From contig CAIJXV010000070.1 in the NCBI GenBank assembly GCA_903824675.1, forward strand, positions 1 to 52,116: DNA of 52,116 nucleotides, read 5' to 3'. Below the pieces are notes generated by a model. The model saw only the letters and a program-made list of their open reading frames with translations, was not told where the DNA came from and searched no databases. Positions 22,705 to 32,367 of the stretch are shown piece after piece. Position 1 is the stretch's first letter, and each line of letters starts with the position of its first letter. The stretch comes from an uncultured bacterium. Its GTDB lineage: Bacteria > Verrucomicrobiota > Kiritimatiellia > CAIKKV01 > CAIJXV01. Position numbers and translations under genes: made by a program.

Positions 22705-23472
22705 TTAAAGGCTTATTTTGCCCAAATCCTTGACTGAATCAATAACTCGAATATTGTTCAACCGCGGGCTGTATTGGTGTGGGAGCAGGCCGCGGAATTC
22801 GTCTCCCGCCACCTCCTGCCGCAGAAATTCCCGCGTATTTTCCAAGCTCCATCCAATATTGACATCCTCGAGCAATGCCAGCTTAAGACTCCGAATCTGG
22901 ATATCCGCCCTGACATCGCCGGATTGCAGGGTGGTCGGCCGGGTCCGTAAATCCTGCAGAACACAGCGCGCCTGTCCGGCCCGACCGGTATATCCCTCGA
23001 CGCGGTGGATTTTCTTGGTGTCGAAAAAAGGCGTCGATTTATTGATCGTCTCGGCAATTTTAGCCTGATCCTTTGTCGTCAGCCCGGGCTTTTCGGCACC
23101 GTCCCGATTCAAAGCCAATCCCTCGTAGAATCGGTTGGCGAAAACCACGACCAGATCATATTTGCCGATCGGCAGACCCGAAAAGCGGAAGGATCGGCCC
23201 TGTTCACCCACCACTTCACCCCGATACACCTTTTCCCAAGCTTCCTGGGGAGTGGCAAAAATCGCCACGATCTTCTGGTCGGGCGCAAGAATTTCCCCCT
23301 GCACCCCCCCCCCTGAAGCGGAATCGGGATCGGTATACAATTGACTGGATTGTTCCGTGCCGGTATGGCTCTTGGTCGGCGCCTTCTCGGGCTTGCCCGC
23401 CGCAAACAGAAGGGCGATCCCCGCCAGACCCAGCATCAGGACCCCAAGCCCCACTTTAAGATTCCACAGCAT
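22705..23472 (-). CDS. Membrane-anchored protein of unknown function in the MoxR/VWA cluster
   Basis: A 255-residue protein with an N-terminal hydrophobic helix (about 5-25, LKVGLGVLMLGLAGIALLF), then a Gly/Ser/Thr-rich spacer and a region with beta-rich character (FRFSGLPIGKYDLVVVFANRFYEGL, about 95-117). The latter resembles carboxypeptidase-regulatory or SpaA-like beta sandwiches, which often contain a LP.G.Y pattern. I do not recognise the family. It lies 27 bases upstream of the MoxR gene and 18 bases after the PA14-like gene, so it is co-transcribed with them. Most of the protein should be periplasmic. Confidence 0.75.
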   Translation of the reverse strand: MLWNLKVGLGVLMLGLAGIALLFAAGKPEKAPTKSHTGTEQSSQLYTDPDSASGGGVQGEILAPDQKIVAIFATPQEAWEKVYRGEVVGEQGRSFRFSGLPIGKYDLVVVFANRFYEGLALNRDGAEKPGLTTKDQAKIAETINKSTPFFDTKKIHRVEGYTGRAGQARCVLQDLRTRPTTLQSGDVRADIQIRSLKLALLEDVNIGWSLENTREFLRQEVAGDEFRGLLPHQYSPRLNNIRVIDSVKDLGKISL

Positions 23473-23490
23473 AACGATTCCTCCTCGCCA

Positions 23491-25752
23491 TTACAAATCA
23501 TTCAGAATTCTGCGCGCTAAAACACCACACTCATGATTGGGGAAATCCCGGGCCACTTTTTTCGCCAGCTCTTTAGCTTCCTTGTCGTTCCCCATTTTCT
23601 GCAGGCATTCCAGTTCGAGGGCATACGTGGCCGGCAGGAAACTGGAGATATCCGTCCCTTGCCGGGCCAGTTTCAGGATCTGGAGCGCCCGTGGGTAAAT
23701 CCCGGCGGCGACATAAAATTCAGCCTCGGCCAGGGAATAGTCGCCCTTCATCTTGGATAAGGGGAACTGCACCTCCCAGGCATTCAACACATCGCGCGCC
23801 TCGAACAGAAACCCATCACGGATCAAATCACGAGAGGTCACCAGGAACGACGCCTCATGGACGGCAAAGGTTTTCCATTTCTCACTGGGCGGCGGCGCGA
23901 CGGAACGCGAGGACGACCCCGAACTGGGACTGGACAACTGCCGACGTTGCGCAACCAGATCCGCCTTGTTTCGGGCCATACCCACCGGCTTGACAGCCTC
24001 TCCGACACCCGGTTTTCCCGGCCCGACTTTGGCCATCGCCTGATACCGATCCTGAGCCATGCTGTAGAAATTAACCGCTTCAGGGAAATTGCCCGCCATC
24101 CGCTCCAGATCCCCCTGCCGGATCAGTACCAACTGGTTTTCCGCCGCGCTGACCGCCGAAGCACGGAGGAAATTCACCTCGCGCCGAGCCTCGACCACAT
24201 TGGTCGCCGTGTTCAGGTAAAAATCAACCTTCGCCAGTTTCCAATAAAATTTACGATCCCGTTCTTTCGCCTCCTGCTCCAACCGATCCACCCACTTGAC
24301 GGTATCCGCCGGTTTGGCATAACGAATGGTTTCGAAAAACAAATCCTCCAAATATTCCCGGTCATCGGGTTTAAGGGTTATGATTTTTTTGCGACTTCGT
24401 TCGAATAATTCGATCAAGAGCGCCCCCCCGCGGTAGGGTTCCACCACATTCATCAAGGTGGTCCAAAAATCCGGCGACCAATTGGCTGTCGGATCCCGGT
24501 CAGCGGGCACCGTCCGGCACATGGCCAGCAGGGCATCGCGATAAATCCGTCGGTGGACATCGTTGTCGACCGACGCCCCGGCGGGCGTGGCCTTGACCCC
24601 AGCCCCCGGTTGTGTACTCCAGATCATCGCCATCCGCGTCGCACGCGATCCTCCGGCTTTGGACGACAGCGACAGAGTGATGGCAATCGGGTCGGAGCCC
24701 TCCACCAGCCAGAACAGGTCGCGATTGGTCACCGGTCCCTGGCCGTCAATGGTCCAGGAAAAGGCTGTATCCGCCGGCAAGCCACTGGCAAAAAGCGGCT
24801 CGATCCTAAAGAGGTTAACCGGCTTTTCATTGAACCAGAAATAGGTTTTGCAGTCGGTTAAAAAAGCCGCAACCGGCCGGCCATCACGGGCCTTAACACC
24901 GGTTGGACGCGCCTGACCTGACTGCACATAGGCGGAGGCGGGAATCGTGGACGGTTTATGGTCCTTGGTGATCGGGGTCGAGGTCCACAAGGCATGTGCC
25001 TCTTGATCCCCGGTCTTTTCGAAATGAAAATATTCGATCTGATGCAGACCCGGAGTGACCTCTAGCCATTCGCCATATTCGCCCCGGACGCCGCCCTCAC
25101 GTTTATGCAAACCCGGCCAGGAAGCAATCGGACGGTCGTCGATCCTCAATTCGGAGCCTTCATCGGAAATGGTGCAAAAAAAGATCCGCTCGGATTTGCT
25201 CTGCCGGATCCAGCCGGTGTAATAGGAAATATAATTATCATCCGTCCCATATAGATTCATTCGCTGACCGATGAAGGGAACCAAACCCATTCGAAATTCA
25301 ATCCCGGGTATTCCCTTGGTAACTTGTTGGGCGCCCTCCAATGAAGCCGATGGGGTGTTTTTGGTAAAAAGGAGCAAGCCGGGCGTAAAAGCGCTTTTCG
25401 AGCCGGGCGTCCGCAAGGCGCTGGCGGGCTTCAGGTAGACCGTGGCTGAATCTCCTGACGGTGGTTCGAAAACAATCCCCAGCCCCTGGTTGGAATCGAA
25501 CCAGAGAATCTCGCTCTTCAGTTCCCGCCCCCCGGACATCACCACGGGATCCGGCGCTGGGCGAGGCAGAATGCCGCCATCGGGCAGAATCACCACCACC
25601 CCGGCCCCCGGTTCTGACGGAGCCTGGGTGACCTGCACATCCCAACGCAGGACTGCCTTGTCAACCGCCCAATCATCGGCCGCCGACGCGGAAAAAGTCG
25701 TCAGCATCGCCGCGATCAGCGCGAGCCCGCATTTCCAACTTACATTTCGCAT
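23491..25752 (-). CDS. Exported protein with PA14-like domain and helical repeats
   Basis: A 753-residue secreted protein. The ATG at 25752 was chosen because GGAGAGG lies just upstream and a classic signal peptide starts there (MRNVSWK, hydrophobic core, SASA cleavage region). A GTG at 25773 in frame is less likely. Residues about 155-260 look like a PA14 domain (EFRMGLVPFIGQRMNLYG, YYTGWIR, ELRIDDRPI, GLHQIEYFHFE), a fold that often binds glycans. The C-terminal half is helical with TPR-like spacing (AKVDFYLNTAT, AENQLVLIRQGDLERMAG, AEAEFYVAAGIYPRALQIL). A 17-base gap follows the 1196-residue gene. It probably works in the periplasm or at the cell surface, with an unknown role. Confidence 0.82.
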   Translation of the reverse strand: MRNVSWKCGLALIAAMLTTFSASAADDWAVDKAVLRWDVQVTQAPSEPGAGVVVILPDGGILPRPAPDPVVMSGGRELKSEILWFDSNQGLGIVFEPPSGDSATVYLKPASALRTPGSKSAFTPGLLLFTKNTPSASLEGAQQVTKGIPGIEFRMGLVPFIGQRMNLYGTDDNYISYYTGWIRQSKSERIFFCTISDEGSELRIDDRPIASWPGLHKREGGVRGEYGEWLEVTPGLHQIEYFHFEKTGDQEAHALWTSTPITKDHKPSTIPASAYVQSGQARPTGVKARDGRPVAAFLTDCKTYFWFNEKPVNLFRIEPLFASGLPADTAFSWTIDGQGPVTNRDLFWLVEGSDPIAITLSLSSKAGGSRATRMAMIWSTQPGAGVKATPAGASVDNDVHRRIYRDALLAMCRTVPADRDPTANWSPDFWTTLMNVVEPYRGGALLIELFERSRKKIITLKPDDREYLEDLFFETIRYAKPADTVKWVDRLEQEAKERDRKFYWKLAKVDFYLNTATNVVEARREVNFLRASAVSAAENQLVLIRQGDLERMAGNFPEAVNFYSMAQDRYQAMAKVGPGKPGVGEAVKPVGMARNKADLVAQRRQLSSPSSGSSSRSVAPPPSEKWKTFAVHEASFLVTSRDLIRDGFLFEARDVLNAWEVQFPLSKMKGDYSLAEAEFYVAAGIYPRALQILKLARQGTDISSFLPATYALELECLQKMGNDKEAKELAKKVARDFPNHECGVLARRILNDL

Positions 25753-25769
25753 ACCCCACCTCTCCCAAC

Positions 25770-28700
25770 TCACTTGGCTTCGCCCAAGGCCTTGTAGTAT
25801 TTGGACACCATGTCTTTATATCGCCCCGGGGCCTCGTCTGCCACCGAAGCCACCTGGTCATCCATCGCCGTCTCCTCCCCGGTCGGCGACAACGACACCG
25901 ATTCGCCCGCCACCCCGCCGGACAATTCAACCTGCGTCGCCTTCAATGCCCAAATGGCCCGCTTTTGAAATTCCTGAACCTGCTTGATGGGTAATCCTTT
26001 TTGCAGCGCGTCTTCAGCCTGGCGCATATGGCGAATCGCCTTATCCAATTCACCGGTCTTGATGTGTTGCACCGCCGCCTGGGCATAAATGGTTTCGGTG
26101 TCGCGCCGTAACATTTCCTGGAAATCGCCCGGAGCGCCCTGATTGGATTGGGCATCCCGTCGGGGACCATCGCCCCCCATCCCCTTTTCATCAGCGGTAC
26201 CGGCTTCCTTGCCGCCGCCGGTCGCTTTAGCCTTGGAATCGCCTTCCAATTCGATCTTGCCGCTGGCGGCGGAATCCTTGGTGCGGCGTTTTTCGATATT
26301 TTTATCGCCCTCACCGATCTTGCCCGAACCGCCGACGGCCTCCCCTTCCGAAAGCCCTTCCCGCCCGATGCCGGACCGCCCGTCCTGCTCTTTATGGTCG
26401 GGAGCTTCGTTGCCCGACTTGCCCTTGCCGGCATAACTGGCCCATTGGCCTTCTTTGATATCCCATCCCGCAAACATGTCGGCTGAGCCCTGATTGGCGG
26501 CGGAATCCTCAGCCTTCTTCTTCAAATCCTCCTGTTGCTTGAGCAGATCCCCGATGATGTCCTCCATTTTAGTCGGCAGCGGCATCAGGGTGATGGGGCC
26601 ATTTTTCTTCAGCTCCTGTTTGTCGAAACTTTCGGTATTCATGGCCAGGTTGTCGGGCTTTGAGGTCAGCCACATCTCGCAATCATCGATGCGCCCCGCG
26701 GCCATCTTGAGCAGTTTTAAAATATCGTCCTCTTTCTGCAATGCCTGCTCCACCACCGGGGCTTTATCCGAACCCGCCTCCTGTTTCATCTCCTCGAAAA
26801 CCTGGCTGATGTCTTCAACCAGGTCATTGCCCACTGGTAATTCAGGCATCACATGCAAATCGTTGGCAATCTTCAACGCCGATTCCGCCATCTCCGCTTT
26901 CAATTCGGAGAGTTCGTCCATCAACTCGTCATACTCCTTGGTATCCTTGTTGCCCTGATGTTCGGTCTGGCGGATGGCATCGACCACCTTGGTCTGGATT
27001 TCCTTGAGCAGATCCAGATTCGCCCCCACTTGCTGAAGCATTTCAACCATCTCTGCGGCCTTCTCAAAGGCCGCTTGGGTGCGCCAGGCGTTGAGCTTGC
27101 CCATCAGAATCTTGAGATTGTCCAACGCCCGCAATTGCAAGGGAACCGCATCGCCCGCCTTGCCGGTTTCCAGATACTCGGCCGAAGTCAACAGGTCGGG
27201 ATGGATGCGCAGGGTGTCGGCTTCAGCCGCCACGTTGGTGACCAAATCGGCAAAAGGCTGGTCGGTATTGGCAAAGTCCGCGGCGGAACTCCGGCAGACC
27301 CTTACAAACTGGGCGAAATCGCCGGCAATTTTATCTTGTCGTTGGGCCAGCGCCGGATCGGACGCGGCGCCTTTTTTGATCAGGGCCTGGTTGATGTCGG
27401 TGACTTCCTGCTGGCTCTTGACAATCGCGTCCAGCAGGGCGAGCAGGCCGGTGACCGCCTGGCTTTGCTGGACCCGCCCGGCCCCGATTTCAGCCTGGGT
27501 CAAAACCCGCAAGATGACCGTCTCCAAATCGGCCGCCTCTCCGGCCAGACGGGATTTCTCCTCGCCCTCCGCTTTCAACAAGCGCTCGAGTACATCCACC
27601 ACCCGGTTCATCTCACCTTGGTAACAACCGCGAACCGCTTCGGCCATGGTCCCCAAGGGTTTGCGGTTGTTGGCCAGCAATTCGCCGGTGATCCGGCGAA
27701 TCTCCTTCTGACGATCGAGCGTCTCCTGCCACTGGGCGGCCGTCACCGTTAACAGCGCCTCCCGGAACTTCAGGGTCTGTTCAAGATTGGTGGTCTGCAT
27801 TGCGACCAGTTTTCCCAGGGTCGAAGTCGCATCGGCTGCCGCCTTCTTGTCTTCCTTGACCAGGTTCTCGGTCGTCACGGTATCGAATAGGATGATGGAC
27901 GAAACCGACCGGTTCGGATCGCCAGGCTGACGGTTATCGAAGGCCACCACCCGGAACCCGACATCCATGTCGGCATCGCTGGACACCCCGGTCCAATCTC
28001 CGGAGAACTGGATATTGGTGGTCAGGGTCCATTCCTGAAGGATCTTGCCGTCCGGATCTTTCTCGCCCCGTGGAATCCGCTGAACCTGAACCCGGCCCAA
28101 TCCATAGTCATCCGTGACGTCAAACTGGATCCGGGGCGGAGCCCCGGGATTAAGCACCGTCCGCGAAGTAGGCGCCACCACCCGGATCGCCGGAGGCTTA
28201 TCAATCAACAATAGGAATTTGATCTCAGCCCCGAGGGGTCGGTCGTTCAGATCCTGCGCCGTGACACGAAACACATGGCCCGAAGCCAGGTTCACCGCAA
28301 CTTCCCAAATCTCCTGGGTTTCAGTCGATTGGCGCACCAGGGGACGGGGTGTCTCCTCATCCAAGGCAATGGCGGCCGCCTTCAACGGCTGGTTGCACTC
28401 CATACGGATTTTGACCCGGGCGCCCTGCGGCAGGGTCATGTTGGCGCCCAGACCGTCCAAATCCATTTCCGGCAAGCCGGTATAGGCTGGCGGCTGAACA
28501 TTAAAAATCAAGCGGGTGAACGCCAGCGGAGGCCGGGTGGTAATCGAAAAACGAGCGGAGGGCGGCGCATCGCCGGCACGAAACCGATAATCCAATGCGG
28601 CCGCCACTTTGGGGAATCGGAAAACGAATTCTTCCTCACCCTCCCCCGTCAAGGTCCCCAACAGAGAACTCGTACTTTTGTCATCCGTCGGCCACAAATC

Positions 28701-29360
28701 CAGTTCCACCCGCTGACCCGCCCGCCCGGTGACCTTGCAACTCAACAATAATTCCTCCCCCTGGATCACATTCGCATTTCCGGGCTGGATGGAAACCAGG
28801 GTGGCGATTGTTTTGGGCGCCAGATTGGAAAACGGATTGATGACCCGGCGCAGGGCACGGGTCCAGGCATCCCCCACCCAGAAACAGGGAATCCCCAGAA
28901 TCAGCACGGCCAGAACCAACGCTCCGCAGGCCTTTAAATATCTCCGGAGATTGCGCATTGCCCGCAAATCCAGCGAGTCCCATTCGGGCAGGCCCCGCCG
29001 CAGATAAGCATCCTGAAGCGTGCCGGACAACGGGGCGGATGAAAATTGAACAAAATTAATCAGGTGGTTATCCAGCTGGGGGAAGGATCGCTCGATCAGC
29101 GCGGCGGTCGCCTGGGCAGTTCGGCGTTTGCGCAGGATCAACGCCAACTGGACCAGGGCCCCTGCCAACCCCAACATCCAAACAAAACCCAAAACCACCC
29201 GACCGGCCCGTTCGAATTTGAGTCCCCAATCGGCCAGGGTGCAGAGCGTCAACACGGCCACGATAGCCGTGCCCCACATCGTGCCAACCCATTGGGCCTT
29301 CCAGCGGCTGATCTGCCGGCTGGCGGCCTCCAGTTGTTGTTGAATCATTCCGGGCGACAT
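25770..29360 (-). CDS. Large membrane protein (DUF4175-like) of the MoxR/VWA cluster
   Basis: A 1196-residue protein. Three hydrophobic helices (about 26-43, 54-76 and 143-161) anchor the N-terminus. A long periplasmic part with beta-sandwich-like segments follows (about 185-480: VIQGEELLLSCKV, AFTRLIFNVQPPAYTGL). Then comes a long helical, coiled-coil-like region (about 500-950) and a Gly/Lys/Glu-rich low-complexity stretch (about 970-1090) before a short helical C-terminal segment. This layout matches large uncharacterised proteins (DUF4175-type) next to MoxR/DUF58 genes in PVC bacteria; the family label is from memory. GAGGA lies about 6 bases before the ATG. It is the largest part of the putative envelope machine. 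Confidence 0.8.
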   Translation of the reverse strand: MSPGMIQQQLEAASRQISRWKAQWVGTMWGTAIVAVLTLCTLADWGLKFERAGRVVLGFVWMLGLAGALVQLALILRKRRTAQATAALIERSFPQLDNHLINFVQFSSAPLSGTLQDAYLRRGLPEWDSLDLRAMRNLRRYLKACGALVLAVLILGIPCFWVGDAWTRALRRVINPFSNLAPKTIATLVSIQPGNANVIQGEELLLSCKVTGRAGQRVELDLWPTDDKSTSSLLGTLTGEGEEEFVFRFPKVAAALDYRFRAGDAPPSARFSITTRPPLAFTRLIFNVQPPAYTGLPEMDLDGLGANMTLPQGARVKIRMECNQPLKAAAIALDEETPRPLVRQSTETQEIWEVAVNLASGHVFRVTAQDLNDRPLGAEIKFLLLIDKPPAIRVVAPTSRTVLNPGAPPRIQFDVTDDYGLGRVQVQRIPRGEKDPDGKILQEWTLTTNIQFSGDWTGVSSDADMDVGFRVVAFDNRQPGDPNRSVSSIILFDTVTTENLVKEDKKAAADATSTLGKLVAMQTTNLEQTLKFREALLTVTAAQWQETLDRQKEIRRITGELLANNRKPLGTMAEAVRGCYQGEMNRVVDVLERLLKAEGEEKSRLAGEAADLETVILRVLTQAEIGAGRVQQSQAVTGLLALLDAIVKSQQEVTDINQALIKKGAASDPALAQRQDKIAGDFAQFVRVCRSSAADFANTDQPFADLVTNVAAEADTLRIHPDLLTSAEYLETGKAGDAVPLQLRALDNLKILMGKLNAWRTQAAFEKAAEMVEMLQQVGANLDLLKEIQTKVVDAIRQTEHQGNKDTKEYDELMDELSELKAEMAESALKIANDLHVMPELPVGNDLVEDISQVFEEMKQEAGSDKAPVVEQALQKEDDILKLLKMAAGRIDDCEMWLTSKPDNLAMNTESFDKQELKKNGPITLMPLPTKMEDIIGDLLKQQEDLKKKAEDSAANQGSADMFAGWDIKEGQWASYAGKGKSGNEAPDHKEQDGRSGIGREGLSEGEAVGGSGKIGEGDKNIEKRRTKDSAASGKIELEGDSKAKATGGGKEAGTADEKGMGGDGPRRDAQSNQGAPGDFQEMLRRDTETIYAQAAVQHIKTGELDKAIRHMRQAEDALQKGLPIKQVQEFQKRAIWALKATQVELSGGVAGESVSLSPTGEETAMDDQVASVADEAPGRYKDMVSKYYKALGEAK

Positions 29361-29390
29361 AACGTCCTCGGCCCCCGCAACCCCGCGGAG

Positions 29391-30059
29391 CTATTTGGCC
29401 AGTTTTTTAATGCTGATATCATCGACATAGAGGGTGCCATCCGCTCCCCCGATCGCCACAATATGAATGACCACGAATTTGATCTTCGCCAGATTTTTTT
29501 TAGCATCCGGACTTTTGGACATCTCGGGATCCGGGAAAATGATTTTGCCCTGGCTCCACGTCTTGGGAACATCCCCCAAAGACCCTTCTTTTTTGGGCCC
29601 GAAGTAAAGCTGACTGAATTTATAACACTTGCGAAGTTCGTAGATGTCGGGGTCCGGATGGGGCTTAACCCCCGGATCCCACCGGTACCCTTCAATCAGC
29701 ATGCGAGAGGTCGGCCCGGAGGAACGCCCCCATGCACTCAACTCATAGGTGACGCCCGCTTCGAAGGGAATCGGTTGGCTGTCGACCTTGGTCCCCTGCC
29801 CCGGCGCTTGCAGTATGGAATAGTTCCCCCAGAGGGCCAAGACCGACTTATGCGACCCGTCGTCGACCACCTTGACGTTGTTGTGGTTGTTGAAATACCA
29901 GCTGTCCCCTTCGCGTTCATACTTATACATCCAAGCCGTCAGGGGATTTTCGGGATTGTCAAAACTGCCGTTGGCGACGAGGTTACTCCCGATCGTCGCC
30001 GCAACGGCGGAACCGATCGTTATCGCCATCATCATCGCGCTCATCATTAATTTTCTCAT
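29391..30059 (-). CDS. Exported jelly-roll (CBM-like) protein
   Basis: A 222-residue exported protein. The ATG at 30059 has AAGGAG seven bases upstream and opens a clear signal peptide (MRKLMMSAMMMAITIGSAVAA). The longer open frame to 30140 has no such support. The mature part starts with NLVANGSFDNPENPLTAWMY and ends with GTLYVDDISIKKL, the pattern of carbohydrate-binding jelly-roll modules (CBM4/9-like) and related exosortase-type cell-surface proteins. No PEP-CTERM or LPXTG anchor is seen. An 85-base gap separates it from the VWA gene upstream. It may bind cell-wall glycans, but this is inferred from fold-like motifs only. Confidence 0.82.
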   Translation of the reverse strand: MRKLMMSAMMMAITIGSAVAATIGSNLVANGSFDNPENPLTAWMYKYEREGDSWYFNNHNNVKVVDDGSHKSVLALWGNYSILQAPGQGTKVDSQPIPFEAGVTYELSAWGRSSGPTSRMLIEGYRWDPGVKPHPDPDIYELRKCYKFSQLYFGPKKEGSLGDVPKTWSQGKIIFPDPEMSKSPDAKKNLAKIKFVVIHIVAIGGADGTLYVDDISIKKLAK

Positions 30060-30144
30060 TTCATAGCTCCTTATACCCATCCGCCAGTCCCCCGCCCAAC
30101 CGATTCTCTCACGGGGGAACCGATATTTCACAAACCACACGGAA

Positions 30145-32358
30145 TCAGGCCATATTCCGAACTTTCCGGATAATCCATTCTAGGGACAACAAACTCATTA
30201 GGCAAGCAATCACCCACCAGGAATGCCATAGCGATTGGTACTCGATTCGCTCCTCCTCGCGAGTGGTGATCTTCAGATCCGACAACACGCGGGACACCTC
30301 CGAGGGATCCAGAAAGCGCCCCTCGCTCTGCTCGGCCAGGAGTTGCAGGAGCGCCGTATTGATCGGTTTCGGTGCGGTCTCAGGAGTGAACGCCTTGATG
30401 AAGAAGGAATAAGGAGCGGACTCGACCTTTTGATCCTTGATCTCGGTCCTGGCGACGGCTTTGTACAGACCCGGCGCTTCCGCGCGGAACTCGACCCCAA
30501 ACCCCGGATAGGTCTTCCCGGACGCAGCCGTCACCGTTTGGGCCGCCATGTCCAGCGACAACTTGCGTTGATCAGGCTTCTGGAGCTCGCAGATAACCTT
30601 CAGACTGGAAGGGAGTTCATCATTGGCCGCGCTAACCCGCGCCTTGAGCTGGATCGCTTCGTCCAGATACAACTGGTCGACGTCCGCAAAAAGATCGATT
30701 TCAAATTTATCCACCTCGGTCTCGGACGGCGACAACCATTCAAGAATCTGATTCCAAAACCGATTGTAGGGCGGCGATTCCTCACCCGCATTCAACTGCC
30801 ACTTCCAGAGAGAATCGGTGAGCACGGCCGCCACTTTGCCCTGTCCGAATTTCTGAGCCACCAGGACCGGTTGATCTCCCGCCGGAGTATGCGCATCAAC
30901 CAGCGAGACCGCCCCGGCTGAGAGACGGGCTCCACCGATCAGGGATAGCACGGGTGGAAGTTTCTGTAAATTATTCGTGCCCCGGGCAAATACCGCATGG
31001 CTACGCCCCTCGTCGGTCAACTTGACCTCGAATTGCCCCTCCTGGATCGCCTCGCTCCAGGGCCGGGTAAAGGGCAATAGCCGGCGCAACGCCGTCGTCT
31101 GAAATCCCTCGGCTCCCCAGGCATTGGCCCCACCCAACAACATCAGGCTTCCGCCGTTTTCGACAAATTTCAGGAGAGCCGCCGCCCGTTCCTCACCCAA
31201 CACCTCCCCTTTCAGATCTCCAAGCACCACGATTTTGTAGAGCCCCAATTGTTGTTCAGTGACCTCCAAAGTCATCGATCCCCGCTCCCCGAACGTGATG
31301 AATTTCTTGTTGGGACCCTGAATGAAGGCCAGGGGCGTGATCGTCTTGTTGGCTTTGAGTGCGCGGACCAGATATTTCGATTCCCAACGCGGAACGCCTT
31401 CCAAATAGAGCACCCGATTCTTGGAATCGACCACCTGGACATTGACCGCAAATACATTGTCGTTGGTCTGGGTCTCCCGGGGCAGCGGGGGGACCTTCAC
31501 GGTATAAATGAAATTGCCGACCAGGGGATGCTCCAGCCGAAACGATACCTCGCGACTGCCCCCCTCGGCGGGGAGCTGGGTGGGCACTTCCTGGATCAAC
31601 TCCCCATCCTTGAACAACTGAACATTAAACGCCTCCCCCTTGATCCCTTGGCCGGACACCACCGCCGTCAGCTTGGTGTCCCAACTCACCACAACCCGCC
31701 GCGGAGTGTCGATCGAATCGACATGGACATCCGGTTCCCCATCCCACTCCACCTGCGGCTCCAGACGAACGGTGTATATCGGGCAGGGCCAACTTTCCCG
31801 GGCCCAGTCATCGTGGACCTCCCGGGTATCCAGCCCGTCGGAGAGCAACAAAACCCCTGCCACGTTCTGGCCCCGGTAGCGTTCCAGCATTTTTCGCAGA
31901 CTGTCACGCAACAGGGAAGATTGACCTTGCGGTGCCAGATCGAGAACTTGTGCGGGAGACATGGGTGCGCCTAATTCGCGATCGAACGGGAAAACGTCCA
32001 CCGCGCATTCCGCGGTCAGCCGCTTGACCCAGGGCTGTCGCAAAACATCCTGTGCCACCATCCATCGATTGGTCGTCAGATTTTTCGACGGCAAAACCTT
32101 CATACTGGCCGACGTGTCGACCGCCACCAGAAACCGGGGTTTGATCGTTTCGGTCATCGAATGGCGCAGTTGCGGCAATAGCAGGCACCAGCCCAGGAGA
32201 GCCAGGAACGCCATCCGGATCACAAAGAGAAAAAGATTCCGCCAGTCTCCGGGCAAAAAGCGCAGGAAACTGAAAACCGCCGATCCCACCGCCACCGCCA
32301 GACCGGTGACAATCAGCGATATCGGAATATGATGTTCAAAGACCAGAAACTCGAACAT
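30145..32358 (-). CDS. Membrane VWA-like protein with amidotransferase-like middle domain
   Basis: A 737-residue protein. Two N-terminal helices (about 12-33 and 42-62) precede a VWA-like domain with DTSAS (81-85), the metal-site motif. The middle part has ALLKFVENGGSLMLLGGANAWGAEGF, as in glutamine-amidotransferase-like domains of Bat-type membrane proteins. A beta-rich segment and one C-terminal helix (WWVIACLMSLLSLEWII) end it. It starts 9 bases after the preceding BatA-like gene. It is probably a periplasm-facing or membrane-bound partner of the MoxR ATPase. Confidence 0.85.
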   Translation of the reverse strand: MFEFLVFEHHIPISLIVTGLAVAVGSAVFSFLRFLPGDWRNLFLFVIRMAFLALLGWCLLLPQLRHSMTETIKPRFLVAVDTSASMKVLPSKNLTTNRWMVAQDVLRQPWVKRLTAECAVDVFPFDRELGAPMSPAQVLDLAPQGQSSLLRDSLRKMLERYRGQNVAGVLLLSDGLDTREVHDDWARESWPCPIYTVRLEPQVEWDGEPDVHVDSIDTPRRVVVSWDTKLTAVVSGQGIKGEAFNVQLFKDGELIQEVPTQLPAEGGSREVSFRLEHPLVGNFIYTVKVPPLPRETQTNDNVFAVNVQVVDSKNRVLYLEGVPRWESKYLVRALKANKTITPLAFIQGPNKKFITFGERGSMTLEVTEQQLGLYKIVVLGDLKGEVLGEERAAALLKFVENGGSLMLLGGANAWGAEGFQTTALRRLLPFTRPWSEAIQEGQFEVKLTDEGRSHAVFARGTNNLQKLPPVLSLIGGARLSAGAVSLVDAHTPAGDQPVLVAQKFGQGKVAAVLTDSLWKWQLNAGEESPPYNRFWNQILEWLSPSETEVDKFEIDLFADVDQLYLDEAIQLKARVSAANDELPSSLKVICELQKPDQRKLSLDMAAQTVTAASGKTYPGFGVEFRAEAPGLYKAVARTEIKDQKVESAPYSFFIKAFTPETAPKPINTALLQLLAEQSEGRFLDPSEVSRVLSDLKITTREEERIEYQSLWHSWWVIACLMSLLSLEWIIRKVRNMA

Positions 32359-32367
32359 GCCGCCGCC

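Noticed and set aside
29046-30050. Plus-strand open frame of 334 codons across two minus-strand genes
   Set aside because: It crosses the 1196-residue gene and the exported CBM-like gene, both of which have clear signals; no domain is seen in the plus frame.
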